15,000 bases of DNA from Trachelipus rathkii. Lineage: Eukaryota > Arthropoda > Malacostraca > Isopoda > Trachelipodidae. Positions 1 through 9,712 of the stretch are shown here, piece by piece. Both the position numbers and the translations under genes were made by a program. Within the stretch, counting starts at the first letter, position 1. Each line of letters starts with the position of its first letter. The notes beneath the pieces were generated by a model that made no database searches, was not told where the DNA came from, and was given only the letters and a program-made list of their open reading frames with translations. The DNA is taken from the NCBI GenBank assembly GCA_015478945.1, contig JABUQX010088130.1:60001-75000 (forward strand), in the 5' to 3' direction.

Positions 1-378
1 TGTTTTGTAATATAATTGTAGAGACCTGATTCAATAAAGCTTTGCTACAACAGTGAGTCATAAGAAGAATACAGGTTAGATAATTATCGGATCGTTTAGA
101 AGACAATTGAGGAATATTGTTCTTGAGAAGAGAATCTGAAAGTCTTGTGATTACTCAGAGGGAAATACTATAGAAAGGATTGGATAGTAACCAGAGAGGG
201 ACTTGTTGGAAACTATTGGAAGGAAAGTCGTATTTGTATTGAGAAGTTGTTGTACGACATTGAGAACGACTTTCTACTGGATTCAGAAACTAATACATAT
301 TGTAAAGGATTTACCTTCTAAAGAGAAGGACTACTGATAGTTTGAGAAGTCTATCTGCGACTTGGAAGTATTTTGGAA
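1..378. other. Unassigned AT-rich sequence, no gene seen
   Basis: No open reading frame of useful length is visible on either strand, and the plus strand is full of stops. A TTCAATAAA polyadenylation-like signal lies at 31-38. Short loose self-similarities (for example TCTTGTGATTACTCA near 145 and CTTTGTGATTGTTCA near 389) suggest it belongs to the same unidentified repeat family as the 110-bp module that follows. It could be the non-coding end or LTR-like part of a retroelement that continues left of the window, but no primer-binding site, polypurine tract or TG...CA boundary could be fixed. Confidence 0.4.
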
Positions 379-488
379 TTCTGAAGACTTTGTGATTGTT
401 CACTGAACTTTGTGTCTGAAGTGAAAGACTACGTTGAGAAATCATACCCTAGACAATTTGACCAATTTTATTTTGTGTTTTGAATAAA
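379..488 (+). repeat. 110-bp dispersed module, copy 1
   Basis: This segment recurs at 2363-2472 in the same orientation. The two copies align without gaps over 110 bp with about ten mismatches by eye. Both end in AATAAA (483-488 here), preceded by TTTTATTTTGTGTTTT, which looks like a polyadenylation region. Copy 1 runs straight into an A-rich stretch, copy 2 into unique sequence. Both lie near a (TA)n block. The likeliest reading is the 3' end of an unidentified retroelement or a short non-autonomous repeat. The strand is assigned from the AATAAA only. Confidence 0.7.
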
Positions 489-537
489 AAAAAATAATTA
501 TAAGTTGTACCCCTATACAGGCCTATAATATAAAATA

Positions 538-695
<158 letters not shown>

Positions 696-897
696 CTTCT
701 TATCTTCATCTCCCATTTTTTCCCCAAGACTGGGGGTAAGGTGTGTGCCATGCACCGGAAACAGAAAAGTAGCAGAAGAATGTGACACAAGTCGAAAAGA
801 AAGCCCAGCCTTACCGACCCCTCTATACCTATTAGTAAGAACTCGTCGCAGTCAGAAAATCCACCATATAGCTTCACATGACCGCGACGGACCCTCA
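696..897 (-). other. 3' untranslated remnant of the RTE-like element
   Basis: On the minus strand this stretch follows the stop that closes the recognisable reverse-transcriptase C-terminus and leads to the TA array. No conserved protein was recognised in it. It is taken as the 3' non-coding part of the element because it continues without interruption from the coding remnant and ends at a simple-repeat tail. The exact element end is uncertain. Confidence 0.5.
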
Positions 898-1880
898 CTA
901 TGGTATATCGTTAGATGGCCTACAACCATACCCTCTCACAAAACAACGCCATTCACTCCTATTATGCACCTTTCTTCTCGCCTCTGCCAAACTCAAATTT
1001 CTCTCCTCCAGACTTTCCTTTACCAACTCAATCCACTTTTTCTGCGGTCTCCCAGCCGGTAGATTCCCAACACACTCACCACTATACATCCGCTTAGCCA
1101 ATCGATTATCATTCATCCTTTCTACATAATCAAACCACCTCAACGTACGTTCATTTATTCTCTCATTTACCCCTTTCTTCACACCACACAACTCTCTAAT
1201 ACATTCATTCCTCATTTTATCAATTCTCCTCACACCTAACAAACCCTATCTGAACACACTGAACTTTAGATCTATACCTCTTATTCGAAACCATAGTCTC
1301 ACTAATATACATTAACACAGGTAGCAACAAACTCTCATGACTTAGTCCCTTTACATCCACCAACTATTTAATTGTACCAGCCACCTTCCTGTCGTTCACA
1401 ACTTTCCTATTACACTCTCCATCATCCGTTCCCTCTTCATCCAGCATATATCTTAGATATTTAAACTAAGACTTTGTTCCACCTGCTCACCATCTAACAT
1501 AACTTCACACCGAGGACTGTCCACACTCACAACCATAACCTTACTCTTATTTACGTTTACTTTCAAATCCCTCCTTTTACACACCCTGACAAACCTCTCT
1601 ACCAATCCTCTCAAACTCTCTTCAGATACCACACAAAAGCAAATCATCTGCATATAATAGGTAGGGCATCGACCCCTTCCTTCCATTGTCCATCATTCTA
1701 ACATTTTCCCTTGCCACCCCACCTCCAATTCTTTAATAACCCCATAAATATACAAATTGAATAACCAAGGAGACATAGCACATCCCTGCCTCACTCCGCT
1801 GTTAATATTAAACAATCACTTTTAACACCATTTATTCTTACACACGCTTCACTATCGTCATACATACTTTTAATTCCATT

Positions 1881-1881
<1 letters not shown>
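898..1881 (-). pseudogene. Non-LTR retrotransposon reverse transcriptase fossil, RTE-like
   Basis: Remains of an RNA-dependent DNA polymerase that would copy its own mRNA into the genome by target-primed reverse transcription. Read on the minus strand, in order: a fragment with SMYDDSEACVRING (about 1830-1870), the palm motif SGVRQGCAMSPWLFNLY (about 1755-1806), the catalytic YADD codons (1643-1654), the block SEESLRGLVERF with KVNVNKSKVMV, a connecting stretch broken by a stop, and a C-terminus with LRWFDYVERM and GRPQKKW (898-1242). These lie in different frames: a single-base loss just before the SGVRQG block and another between YADD and SEESL break the ORF, so it is dead. The endonuclease and the N-terminal RT are absent, and the fragment begins at a (TA)n block. 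This 5' truncation is usual for non-LTR copies. The sequence style matches elements abundant in decapod crustaceans; the clade (RTE versus a related group) is less certain than the RT identity. Confidence 0.88.
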
Positions 1882-1882
<1 letters not shown>

Positions 1883-1938
<56 letters not shown>

Positions 1939-1941
1939 TAT

Positions 1942-1973
<32 letters not shown>

Positions 1974-2104
1974 TAGTCAATGTACAGGGACTCATCACGG
2001 CTCTCAAAGAAATCGGCCATAACTGAGTCTATATATAATATATATATTATATACTATATATATATATATATATACTATATCTATATATATATATAATATA
2101 TATA

Positions 2105-2135
<31 letters not shown>

Positions 2136-2285
2136 AATATCATATATATAATTATATATATATTATATCTATATACTGTTATAATATATATATATATATA
2201 TATTAATCATAAATATATATATATATATACTATATATATATATATATATAATTATATAAATTAATATATATATATATATATAAAA

Positions 2286-2339
<54 letters not shown>

Positions 2340-2344
2340 TATAA
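1883..2344. repeat. Compound (TA)n block with a 55-bp island
   Basis: Two TA-rich stretches (1883-1974 and 2030-2344) with frequent phase slips such as AATATA and TATCTATA, separated by non-repetitive sequence at 1975-2029 (AGTCAATGTACAGGGACTCA and onward). The island has no ORF and matches nothing else seen in the window. The block sits exactly where the RTE-like element is truncated at its 5' side. The long TA tracts may be collapsed or mis-sized in the assembly. Confidence 0.93.
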
Positions 2345-2362
2345 TGATCGTGAGTTTACTTA

Positions 2363-2472
2363 TTCTGAAGACCTTGTGATTATTCACTGTATTTCGTGTC
2401 TGAAGTGAAAGGTTACGTTGTGAAATCATACCCTAGACAATATGACCAATTTTATTTTGTGTTTTCAATAAA
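2363..2472 (+). repeat. 110-bp dispersed module, copy 2
   Basis: Second copy of the module at 379-488, same orientation, ungapped, about 91 percent identical by eye, ending in AATAAA at 2467-2472. Unlike copy 1, it continues into ordinary sequence (CGAATACCGGGAATTGTCAC) for about 50 bp before the next TA block. Homology with copy 1 fades left of 2363. Confidence 0.7.
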
Positions 2473-2520
2473 CGAATACCGGGAATTGTCACGTTATTTA
2501 TTAGCAGAAATCAAATCTTG

Positions 2521-2528
2521 TGATATAT

Positions 2529-2611
<83 letters not shown>

Positions 2612-2620
2612 TAATATAGG

Positions 2621-2652
<32 letters not shown>
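2521..2652. repeat. (TA)n microsatellite block
   Basis: About 130 bp of TA repeats with several phase interruptions, between the second 110-bp module and unassigned AT-rich DNA. Any reading frame through it is an artefact of the Tyr/Ile codon alternation. Confidence 0.94.
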
Positions 2653-2879
2653 CTCACTTTTTAAAACATTTATGTAATTAAAAATATCGCCAAATTAAAA
2701 TCCTAACAAACCCCATTTTTTAACTAAAATGATGGGAACCAGTTTTTTAAGGACCTGTAATAACCTTACCATCACGAGGCTTCAAACAATGCTTGATTAG
2801 CTAATGTGCTTTTAAAATGTTCTTAAAAATTTATAGGTATGAATTAAAAACAACTCATTTAGTATCATAACTGTCCACA
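2653..2879. other. Unassigned AT-rich sequence
   Basis: No ORF, RNA gene or repeat could be recognised. It lies downstream, in minus-strand sense, of the minus-strand Penelope-like fragment and so could be that copy's 3' flank. However, no counterpart of the ribozyme-like tail that follows the plus-strand copy was found here. Confidence 0.4.
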
Positions 2880-3240
2880 AAGTTTCAATATTTACAATAC
2901 GGGTGTGGTGATCAATAATTTGTTAAGTGTGGGATCTAAAAAGTATTCACTTTGTAGTTTGTTATAATTATAAAGAATTTTTCTGCAAAGAGATTCAATT
3001 ATTTTACGTTGTAGGGGGTCGAGAACTTGTATAATAGGGGTCATTGTGATTAAGTTGTGATCTGTGTAATGTGAGGGCAGAATTCTGTGAATCATGTATG
3101 AGATCTTGTTTATGTTGATATTTACGTCTTGTGAAGTCGTTAGTTTCACCAATATAACAAGAGGTGCAATTAGAACAAGGGATTTTGTATACACATTGGG
3201 AGATGTTGTTAAAGGTATGTGTGGGAGGTTTGGTAAAACC
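2880..3240 (-). pseudogene. Penelope-like element C-terminus with GIY-YIG endonuclease, minus copy
   Basis: Fragment of a Penelope-like retroelement protein (reverse transcriptase followed by a GIY-YIG nuclease that nicks the target). On the minus strand it reads QCVYKIPCSNC then TSCYIGETNDF, which fits the GIY-YIG entry strand with its upstream cysteine cluster, then RRKYQHKQDLIH and LTLHRSQLNH. After LNHN the frame breaks. Compared with the plus-strand copy about 17 bases are missing, and the continuation (PIIQVLDPLQRK, LDPTLNKLLITTP) lies in another frame. The homologue of the last residues contains a stop (VL*ILKL). The reverse-transcriptase part is absent; the fragment starts at the inverted junction near 3232-3240. 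Not functional. Confidence 0.85.
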
Positions 3241-3531
3241 AACGACTTCACAAGACGCAAATATCAACATAAACAAGATCTCATACATTATTCACAGAAT
3301 TCTGCCCTCACATTACACAGATCACAACTTAATCACAAAATTAACATCGATGCCATGACCCCCATTATACAAGTTCTCGACCCCCTACAACGTAAATTAA
3401 TTGAAACTCTTTGCATAAAAAATCTTTCTAATTATAACAAACTACATGGTGAATACTCTTTAGATCCCACACTTAACAAATTATTGATCACCACACCCTT
3501 TTTCAAAAAAATCTTAACAAAACATACTTAA
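3232..3531 (+). pseudogene. Penelope-like element C-terminal fragment, plus copy
   Basis: The same family as the minus-strand fragment, in the opposite orientation. From GKTNDFTRRKYQHKQ onward the frame is open to a TAA at 3529-3531, giving about 99 codons: LTLHRSQLNHK, MTPIIQVLDPLQRK, LDPTLNKLLITTP and the terminal KKILTKHT. It lacks the front of the GIY-YIG domain (VYKIPC...CYIG), because the copy starts within what is GETN in the other fragment, so it cannot encode a nuclease. The intact frame over 99 codons suggests a fairly young fragment or truncation close to insertion. The long reading frame upstream of 3232 on this strand is antisense to the minus copy and is not real coding sequence. 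Confidence 0.82.
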
Positions 3532-3804
3532 TTTCAATTTTCTATTTTCATTCCTTTTCACAGTTTTTAATTTAAATAATTTTTCAGTCTTCGTCACACT
3601 ACGTCTGACAGAGGGTCCAGCACGGATCGAAAGCTTACGTTCTTTATTTAAACTTACTGAAGACTTTTTAATGTAATATATTTGTACTATTTATTGTGTT
3701 TGCTACTATTTTAGGCCTCCTGTCGTTCTACCAGCACAACTAAGCAATTATTAATTAGCTTTGTAATCTTCTTATATTACTCTACATAATATATCTTAAT
3801 AACA
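3532..3804 (+). other. 3' untranslated region of the Penelope-like plus copy
   Basis: Sequence following the plus-strand stop codon: AT-rich, no ORF, containing the hammerhead-like motif at 3605-3641 and, after it, TTTATTTAAACTTACTGAAG. The end of the element is not defined; it probably lies before the TA block that starts near 3805. No matching flank duplication was identified. Confidence 0.5.
3605..3641 (+). ncRNA. Degenerate hammerhead-ribozyme-like motif of a Penelope-like element
   Basis: The order CTGA (3605-3608), then GA, then a hairpin, then GAAA (3629-3632) matches the hammerhead core (CUGANGA, stem II, GAAA). Stem II pairs GGTCC (3614-3618) with GGATC (3624-3628) through five pairs including one G-U, with loop AGCAC. 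A short stem III, AGC with GTT around loop TTAC, would leave C as the cleavage nucleotide. The motif is imperfect: there is one extra base between CTGA and GA, and no convincing stem I. Penelope-like elements are known to carry hammerhead motifs in their terminal repeats, and the position after the stop codon fits. Probably a decayed or inactive version. Confidence 0.5.
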
Positions 3805-4301
<497 letters not shown>

Positions 4302-4336
4302 CGTAAGTAGTAGGAAGTGCATATTGGACCTAAATT

Positions 4337-4480
4337 TTGGCCTTGATTTACCCCACCTGACCTTGACCGACCTATCCTCTTTTACCCCACCTGACCTTGA
4401 CTGACCTTGACTGACCTTGACCTTGACCGACCTTGACCTTTTTTGGCCTTGACCTTTTTTTTGGCCTTGACTTTTTTGAC
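4337..4480. repeat. TGACCTTGAC decamer minisatellite
   Basis: Degenerate tandem array of CCTTGAC / TGACCTTGAC units. Perfect TGACCTTGA occurs at 4358-4366, 4392-4400, 4402-4410, 4412-4420 and, overlapping, 4418-4426; three of these are exactly 10 bp apart. The right half degenerates into TTTTGGCCTTGACC units. The unit's reverse complement TCAAGGTCA is the known monomer site of FTZ-F1/SF-1 and ERR nuclear receptors. Whether it is ever bound is unknown. Confidence 0.8.
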
Positions 4481-4526
4481 GTCCCTTCGAAGAAGGGACT
4501 AGCTAGACGGATGCGGAGCATCCGTC
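4481..4526. repeat. Double-hairpin module, copy 1
   Basis: Two perfect adjacent inverted repeats: GTCCCTTC / GAAGGGAC around GAA (4481-4499), and GACGGATGC / GCATCCGTC around GGA (4506-4526), followed by GTACGTA. The same module recurs 265 bp downstream with different stem bases that still pair. No protein frame is supported. Function unknown. Confidence 0.85.
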
Positions 4527-4743
4527 GTACGTATTGCCCCCTATTTTTACGCCCCCTCTTTGGTCTTCCATGGGTCAATTTTGGCCCACGGTAATTTTAG
4601 GCCTTGTAATTTTTTGACCACCTTTAGGGGCTTAGCCCTTTTTGATGTCTTAACCTTTTTTGTCCTTGACCTTTTCTCCAAAGCTTGACAGATACCATGG
4701 GTCAATTTTGGCCCACCCCAATTTTTTGGCAACCCTAATTTTT

Positions 4744-4792
4744 GCAACCCTTCGAAGAAGGGTTGCGCCAAACGGTTGCGTAAGCAACCGTT
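4744..4792. repeat. Double-hairpin module, copy 2
   Basis: Counterpart of 4481-4526: GCAACCCTTC / GAAGGGTTGC around GAA (4744-4766), and AACGGTTGC / GCAACCGTT around GTAA (4771-4792), followed by GTACGTG. Relative to copy 1, four base pairs have changed and in each case both partners changed, so both stems remain perfectly paired. The loop of the second hairpin is one base longer. Confidence 0.85.
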
Positions 4793-4956
4793 GTACGTGT
4801 CCCACCCTAATTTTTTCGATCAACCCTTTGGTCTTCCATGGGTCAATTTTGGCCCACGGTAATTTTTTGGCCTTGATATTTCGGCTTTGGCCTTGATATT
4901 TCTGACCTCGATACCCTGACCTGTTTGGATCTGTCCTAACTTATTTCCATCTGCGG

Positions 4957-4959
<3 letters not shown>

Positions 4960-5018
<59 letters not shown>

Positions 5019-5130
5019 ACACTTATACACACATTCACTATGACACTTATACACACATTCACTATGACACTTACATTTACCCATAGACACTTACATTTAC
5101 ACTTATACACACGTACAAACACACTACCAA
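4960..5130. repeat. (CA)n microsatellite and CACTTACACTTATACACA minisatellite
   Basis: Pure (CA)n over 4960-5016, then variants of CACTTAYACTTATACACA and CATTCACTATGACACTTA to about 5130. A related array without the long pure CA tract recurs at about 5710-5870. Confidence 0.92.
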
Positions 5131-5400
5131 CCCTTTGGTCTTCCATGGGTCAATTTTGGCCCACCCTAATTTTTGGCCATCCTTAATTTTTCGGCCGCCC
5201 TAATTTTTCGGCCAACCCTATGGTCTTCCATGGGACAATTTTAAGAACCCAAATTTTTCGGTCAACTCTTTTGTATTCTACGGTACAATTTTGGCATTGT
5301 AACTTTTTTGACCTTGTAGCTTTTTTTGATGGCTTTGATGGTTCCCAATCACCGTAAGGAGTATCTAGTGATGTTCTATTAGTGTTCTATGAGTATTAGA

Positions 5401-5537
5401 TGAGTGCCAGGTGAGTGCCAGGTGAGTGCCAAGTGAGTGCCAATGAGTGCCAATAAGTGCCAAGTGAGTGCCAATGAGTGTCAAGTGAGTGCCACATAGT
5501 GCCAACTGAGTGCCACATAGTGCCAACTGAGTGCCAC
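5401..5537. repeat. GAGTGCCAA minisatellite (10-12 bp unit)
   Basis: About a dozen tandem copies of (G)TGAGTGCCA(A/G), including forms shortened to AATGAGTGCC or altered to CATAGTGCCAACTGAGTGCC. The last units show a longer period, a duplicated pair TGAGTGCCACATAGTGCCAA. The approach at 5368-5400 (TGTTCTATTAGTGTTCTATG) is a related but diverged tandem. Confidence 0.92.
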
Positions 5538-5714
5538 TTTTTTCAAGCCTTTTCTAGCCTCCCCTGAGCCTAGAATAGCCCTAATATGGGTGTCTACCCC
5601 TAGGTTATAAGGTATGAGGAATCGATTGGTGTATATTACAAGCTGCTAGGATGCTTCCTACTATGAGTTAGTATTTTTCTACCACTTATAGCCTATATAT
5701 ATATATTACTTGCA
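5538..5714. repeat. Diverged direct copy of the inverted repeat's outer edge
   Basis: The sequence around 5575-5625 (CCTAATATGGGTGTCTACCC, then TAGGTTATAAGGTAT) is loosely similar, in the same order, to 6030-6070 at the outer edge of the left arm (CTAATATTGATGTTTACCCT, then AGTCCATAAGCTGAT). The sequence that would follow in the arm, the GC-rich block, is absent here. This suggests that the arm's outer flank was itself part of a tandemly repeated landscape. Confidence 0.45.
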
Positions 5715-5963
5715 TCACACCTACACACATTCACTATTACCTCTTCATCACATTCACTATGACACTTATAAGCGCTTACACTAGCCATAGACACTTACAC
5801 TAGCCCATATACACTTACACACTCTCACACACACACACACACAAATACACTTACACTTACACTCACACACTCGATATTTTGATGCCTCAACTTTGATGCC
5901 CCAACTTTGATGCCTCAGCATTAATGCCTCAGCATTGATGCCTCAACTTTGATGGAATGATGC
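5715..5963. repeat. CACTTACACT and TGATGCCTCAACT minisatellites
   Basis: Two arrays: CACTTACACTAGCCATAGA-type and (CA)n sequence to about 5870, resembling the array after 4960, then five to six units of TTTGATGCCTCAAC and CATTGATGCCTCAG (5880-5963), period about 15 bp. No coding frame. Confidence 0.88.
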
Positions 5964-6074
5964 CGCAGCGATTGTAATGCATTTCTAACCTTTTCCTAGT
6001 CCCCCCTTTCTACCCTCTACATCATAGATTCAGAGCTAATATTGATGTTTACCCTAGTCCATAAGCTGATAACC

Positions 6075-6298
6075 AGGGCGCAGATCCGCCTTCACAAAGA
6101 CAAACAACCAACGGGCACCCCCAGGGACAGCTCGCCGCGTTCCCGCCCCCAGCGTGCGCAAATATTCCCGCGAACGCCGCCGCGTGCGCCGCAGGCACAA
6201 TAATTAACCGCGTAACCGCTGCCGCGTGCACCCGCAGGCTCAATATTTCCGCGTAACCGCCACCGCGTGCGCCGGCGGGCCAAAAATTCCGCGCGAAA
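6075..6298 (-). repeat. Outer GC-rich block, left arm (~41-bp units)
   Basis: A strongly GC-rich island inside AT-rich DNA. On the minus strand it holds about four units of a ~41-bp repeat of the form GCGCCTGCGGGCGCACGCGG followed by CGGCGGTTACGCGGAAATATT, with variants. It mirrors 14754-14935. Reading frames across it are by-products of composition and not credible genes. Confidence 0.85.
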
Positions 6299-6539
6299 GA
6301 AAAAATATATATATACTACGAGTCATTATTTTTTATTTCATACTTAAACATTTTTATTAAAAACATTTCGCGAACCTAAAACTGTAACTCATTACAGACA
6401 TCTTTTATATTTTACTTAATACTTTTTAATTATAAATTTTTAAAAATTGTATGTAAGAAGAAAAAAACTAGAGTGTCTGATATATAAACATTTTTATTAT
6501 AATAACTATTGTACAGAAATTATATACAAAATTGGAACA

Positions 6540-7000
6540 TTACATACTTAAAAGCAGATAAATCAGTAAATCAATAAAGGTGTTACCTAACACCTAAGGG
6601 ATTAGTTATGCTTTTGTTTTACTGTTTTCCTGCTTTAACTCATGTTGTTTACACTGCTTTAAACTCAGTATTTATTAAAATTACATACCTTAAAGCCAGT
6701 AAATCAGTAATCCAAGAGGTGTTAACATAGCAACAAGGGGTTAAAGTATGCTTTTTTGTTTTACTGCTTTAACTGTTTTAAAACTTCTATGTTTTACTGC
6801 TTTAACTATATGTTTACTGCTTTAACTCATGTTTTTACTGCTTTAACTCATAAATTATTACTAAATAAAATCAGGTATCTATTACACAGTTAACAAAACT
6901 TACAGCAGTCATATTGTAAATACGGATGTGTACCTAGCAACAAAGGGCTTAGTATGCTTTTGTTTTACTGCTTTACTGCTTTAACTCATGTTTTACTGCT
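6540..7000. repeat. Tandem units with TTTTACTGCTTTAACTCATG, left arm
   Basis: Higher-order array: a ~90-bp block (ACATACCTTAAAGCAGTAAA, TCAGTAAATCAATA, GGTGTTACNTAGCAACAAGG, TAGTATGCTTTTG) alternating with runs of the 20-bp unit TTTTACTGCTTTAACTCATG. Three ~90-bp blocks are visible here, starting near 6541, 6683 and 6880. The 20-bp run continues past the piggyBac insertion at 9385-9457. Every 20-bp unit contains TTAA, the target of piggyBac elements. Confidence 0.85.
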
Positions 7001-7004
7001 TTAA

Positions 7005-7036
7005 CCCATTAATGCCCACTGTGTCTATTTAGACAC
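7005..7036 (+). repeat. piggyBac left terminal inverted repeat and subterminal hairpin
   Basis: The 13-bp terminal repeat CCCATTAATGCCC is followed directly by ACT and the palindrome GTGTCTATTTAGACAC (7021-7036). The terminal repeat is matched exactly, in inverse, at 9368-9380, but the hairpin is not present next to the right terminus. Confidence 0.93.
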
Positions 7037-7382
7037 CAAAAACATGACGTCATAAAATTAAAAAAAATAGCATATATTTTTATGTTTTTCGTAGTTGGTA
7101 TGCATGGTTATTCTAAGGAATAGTTCTTCTAGCGATATATGGCAAATTTTTCCTCAAATTGTTTTATACTTCATTTTTACATAGAGTAATTTCAGTAGTA
7201 AAATTTTTGATGAAGGTGAGTGTTGACAAGGGTCGACTTGTAAGTGTTTTTTGGGAGTGTTATATGTTTGGCTGTTATTTATTATCTTTTTATTTATTTA
7301 TTAGTGATGTTACTGTGAGCTGAAATTGTGAAAACGAATATTTCATTAGTTGAATAAATTTTATAGGGTGTTATTTTACCGC

Positions 7383-7404
7383 GTGTCTATTTAGACACAG
7401 TGGG
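7383..7404 (-). repeat. piggyBac left internal inverted repeat
   Basis: GTGTCTATTTAGACAC followed by AGTGGG, the reverse complement (apart from the palindrome centre) of 7015-7036. Placed about 350 bp inside the left terminus. Internal repeats at unequal distances from the two ends are typical of piggyBac elements and serve as transposase binding sites there. Confidence 0.85.
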
Positions 7405-7506
7405 AAGTAACGTTAACAAAAATTTGAAATTTTTTGTATTGTGACTCAGAAACTTTCGATTTCATCTTTACTTGCTATTGTAGGTGAAATATATCCCTAA
7501 AATAGT

Positions 7507-9167
<1,661 letters not shown>

Positions 9168-9224
9168 ACTTTACCAAAAAGTATGCATTATCCCTAAATT
9201 TTCATTTTTTTGCAAACGTTAATG

Positions 9225-9246
9225 CCCACTGTGTCTAAAAAGACAC
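9225..9246 (+). repeat. piggyBac right internal repeat
   Basis: CCCACTGTGTCTA followed by AAAAGACAC, and preceded by GTTAATG as at the left terminus. It is in direct orientation to the left end and therefore inverted relative to the right terminus, 122 bp inside it. With the copy at 7383-7404 this gives the same arrangement at both ends. Confidence 0.82.
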
Positions 9247-9384
9247 GGCCGAAAAATCTATGAAAGAGACGGAATTTTTTTTAAATTCTTGGAAATTGAT
9301 ATTTCTAGGACTAAAATAGACTATATATTTAAATTTTAAAAAAAAATTTAAAAACTTTTTTAATTTCGGGCATTAATGGGTTAA

Positions 9385-9637
9385 CTCATGTTTTACTGCT
9401 TTACTCATATGTTTTACTGCTTTAACTCAATATGTTTTACTGCTTTAACTCATATTTATTAACTTTGCAGTTTATATTTTTGTTTCATAGTTTTTTATTT
9501 ATTTTAAATAATATTTTTATTTATTTTTTCATTATTAATTTTTATTATTTTTTATTATCAAAATTTTAGAATAATCCTTGAAACTTTAACATCTCTCCTA
9601 AAGTCATAAACCTTTAGAACACACAGTGCGCGAGAGC
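9385..9637. repeat. Left arm continues: end of 20-bp array and AT-rich segment
   Basis: The TTTTACTGCTTTAACTCATG run resumes immediately after the right TTAA and ends near 9457. An AT-rich segment follows, corresponding loosely to about 13655-13805 in the right arm; it is one of the less conserved parts of the inverted repeat. No ORF. Confidence 0.7.
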
Positions 9638-9712
9638 TCACACACACACACACACACACACAACACACACACACACACCACACACACAACACCAACACAC
9701 CACACAACACGC
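9638..9712. repeat. (CA)n array, left arm
   Basis: CA dinucleotide run with AACAC, CCACAC and CCAAC interruptions, ending ACACGCCC. The mirror-image (GT)n array sits at 13590-13655 in the right arm, starting GGGCGTGTGTGG, so the array predates the separation of the two arms. Confidence 0.93.

Larger units (their letters stand above)
2880..3531. repeat. Fold-back made of two inverted Penelope-like fragments
   Basis: Bases 2880-3150 are the reverse complement, with substitutions and one ~17-base gap, of 3240-3531. The unpaired middle (about 3160-3231) carries the extra N-terminal GIY-YIG coding sequence of the minus copy. The junction falls in a short self-complementary sequence, GGTTTGGTAAAACC at 3227-3240. 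Inverted partial copies joined head to head are a known habit of Penelope-like insertions. Confidence 0.85.
4556..5300. repeat. Dispersed TCTTCCATGGGTCAATTTTG block array
   Basis: A block starting TCTTCCATGGGTCAATTTTG and continuing GCCCACNGTAATTTTTTGGC recurs at about 4562, 4831 and 5140, with partial forms at about 4695, 5222 and 5272. Its centre TGGGTCAATTTTGGCCCA is itself a near-perfect inverted repeat (8-bp arms, one G-T pair). The blocks are separated by TTTTTNGGCC filler and by the hairpin modules and CA array. This looks like a higher-order tandem array that has degenerated. Confidence 0.75.

Noticed and set aside
3094..3531. A 145-codon plus-strand frame spanning the whole fold-back
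   Set aside because: Its first half is the antisense of the minus-strand Penelope-like fragment; only the part from about 3232 matches the family.
4372..4896. Lys/Arg/Pro-rich frames in the minisatellite island
   Set aside because: Tandem minisatellite translated; no domain, and the frames follow the repeat period.
4960..5870. CRISPR-like array among the regularly spaced minisatellites
   Set aside because: Units are directly tandem with drifting sequence and no unique spacers, and the DNA is eukaryotic in character.
6049..6283. Ala/Gly/Arg-rich frames on the minus strand, and similar frames at 14697-14944
   Set aside because: They run through the GC-rich tandem units; length comes from composition and repetition, and they are not kept in frame between the arms.
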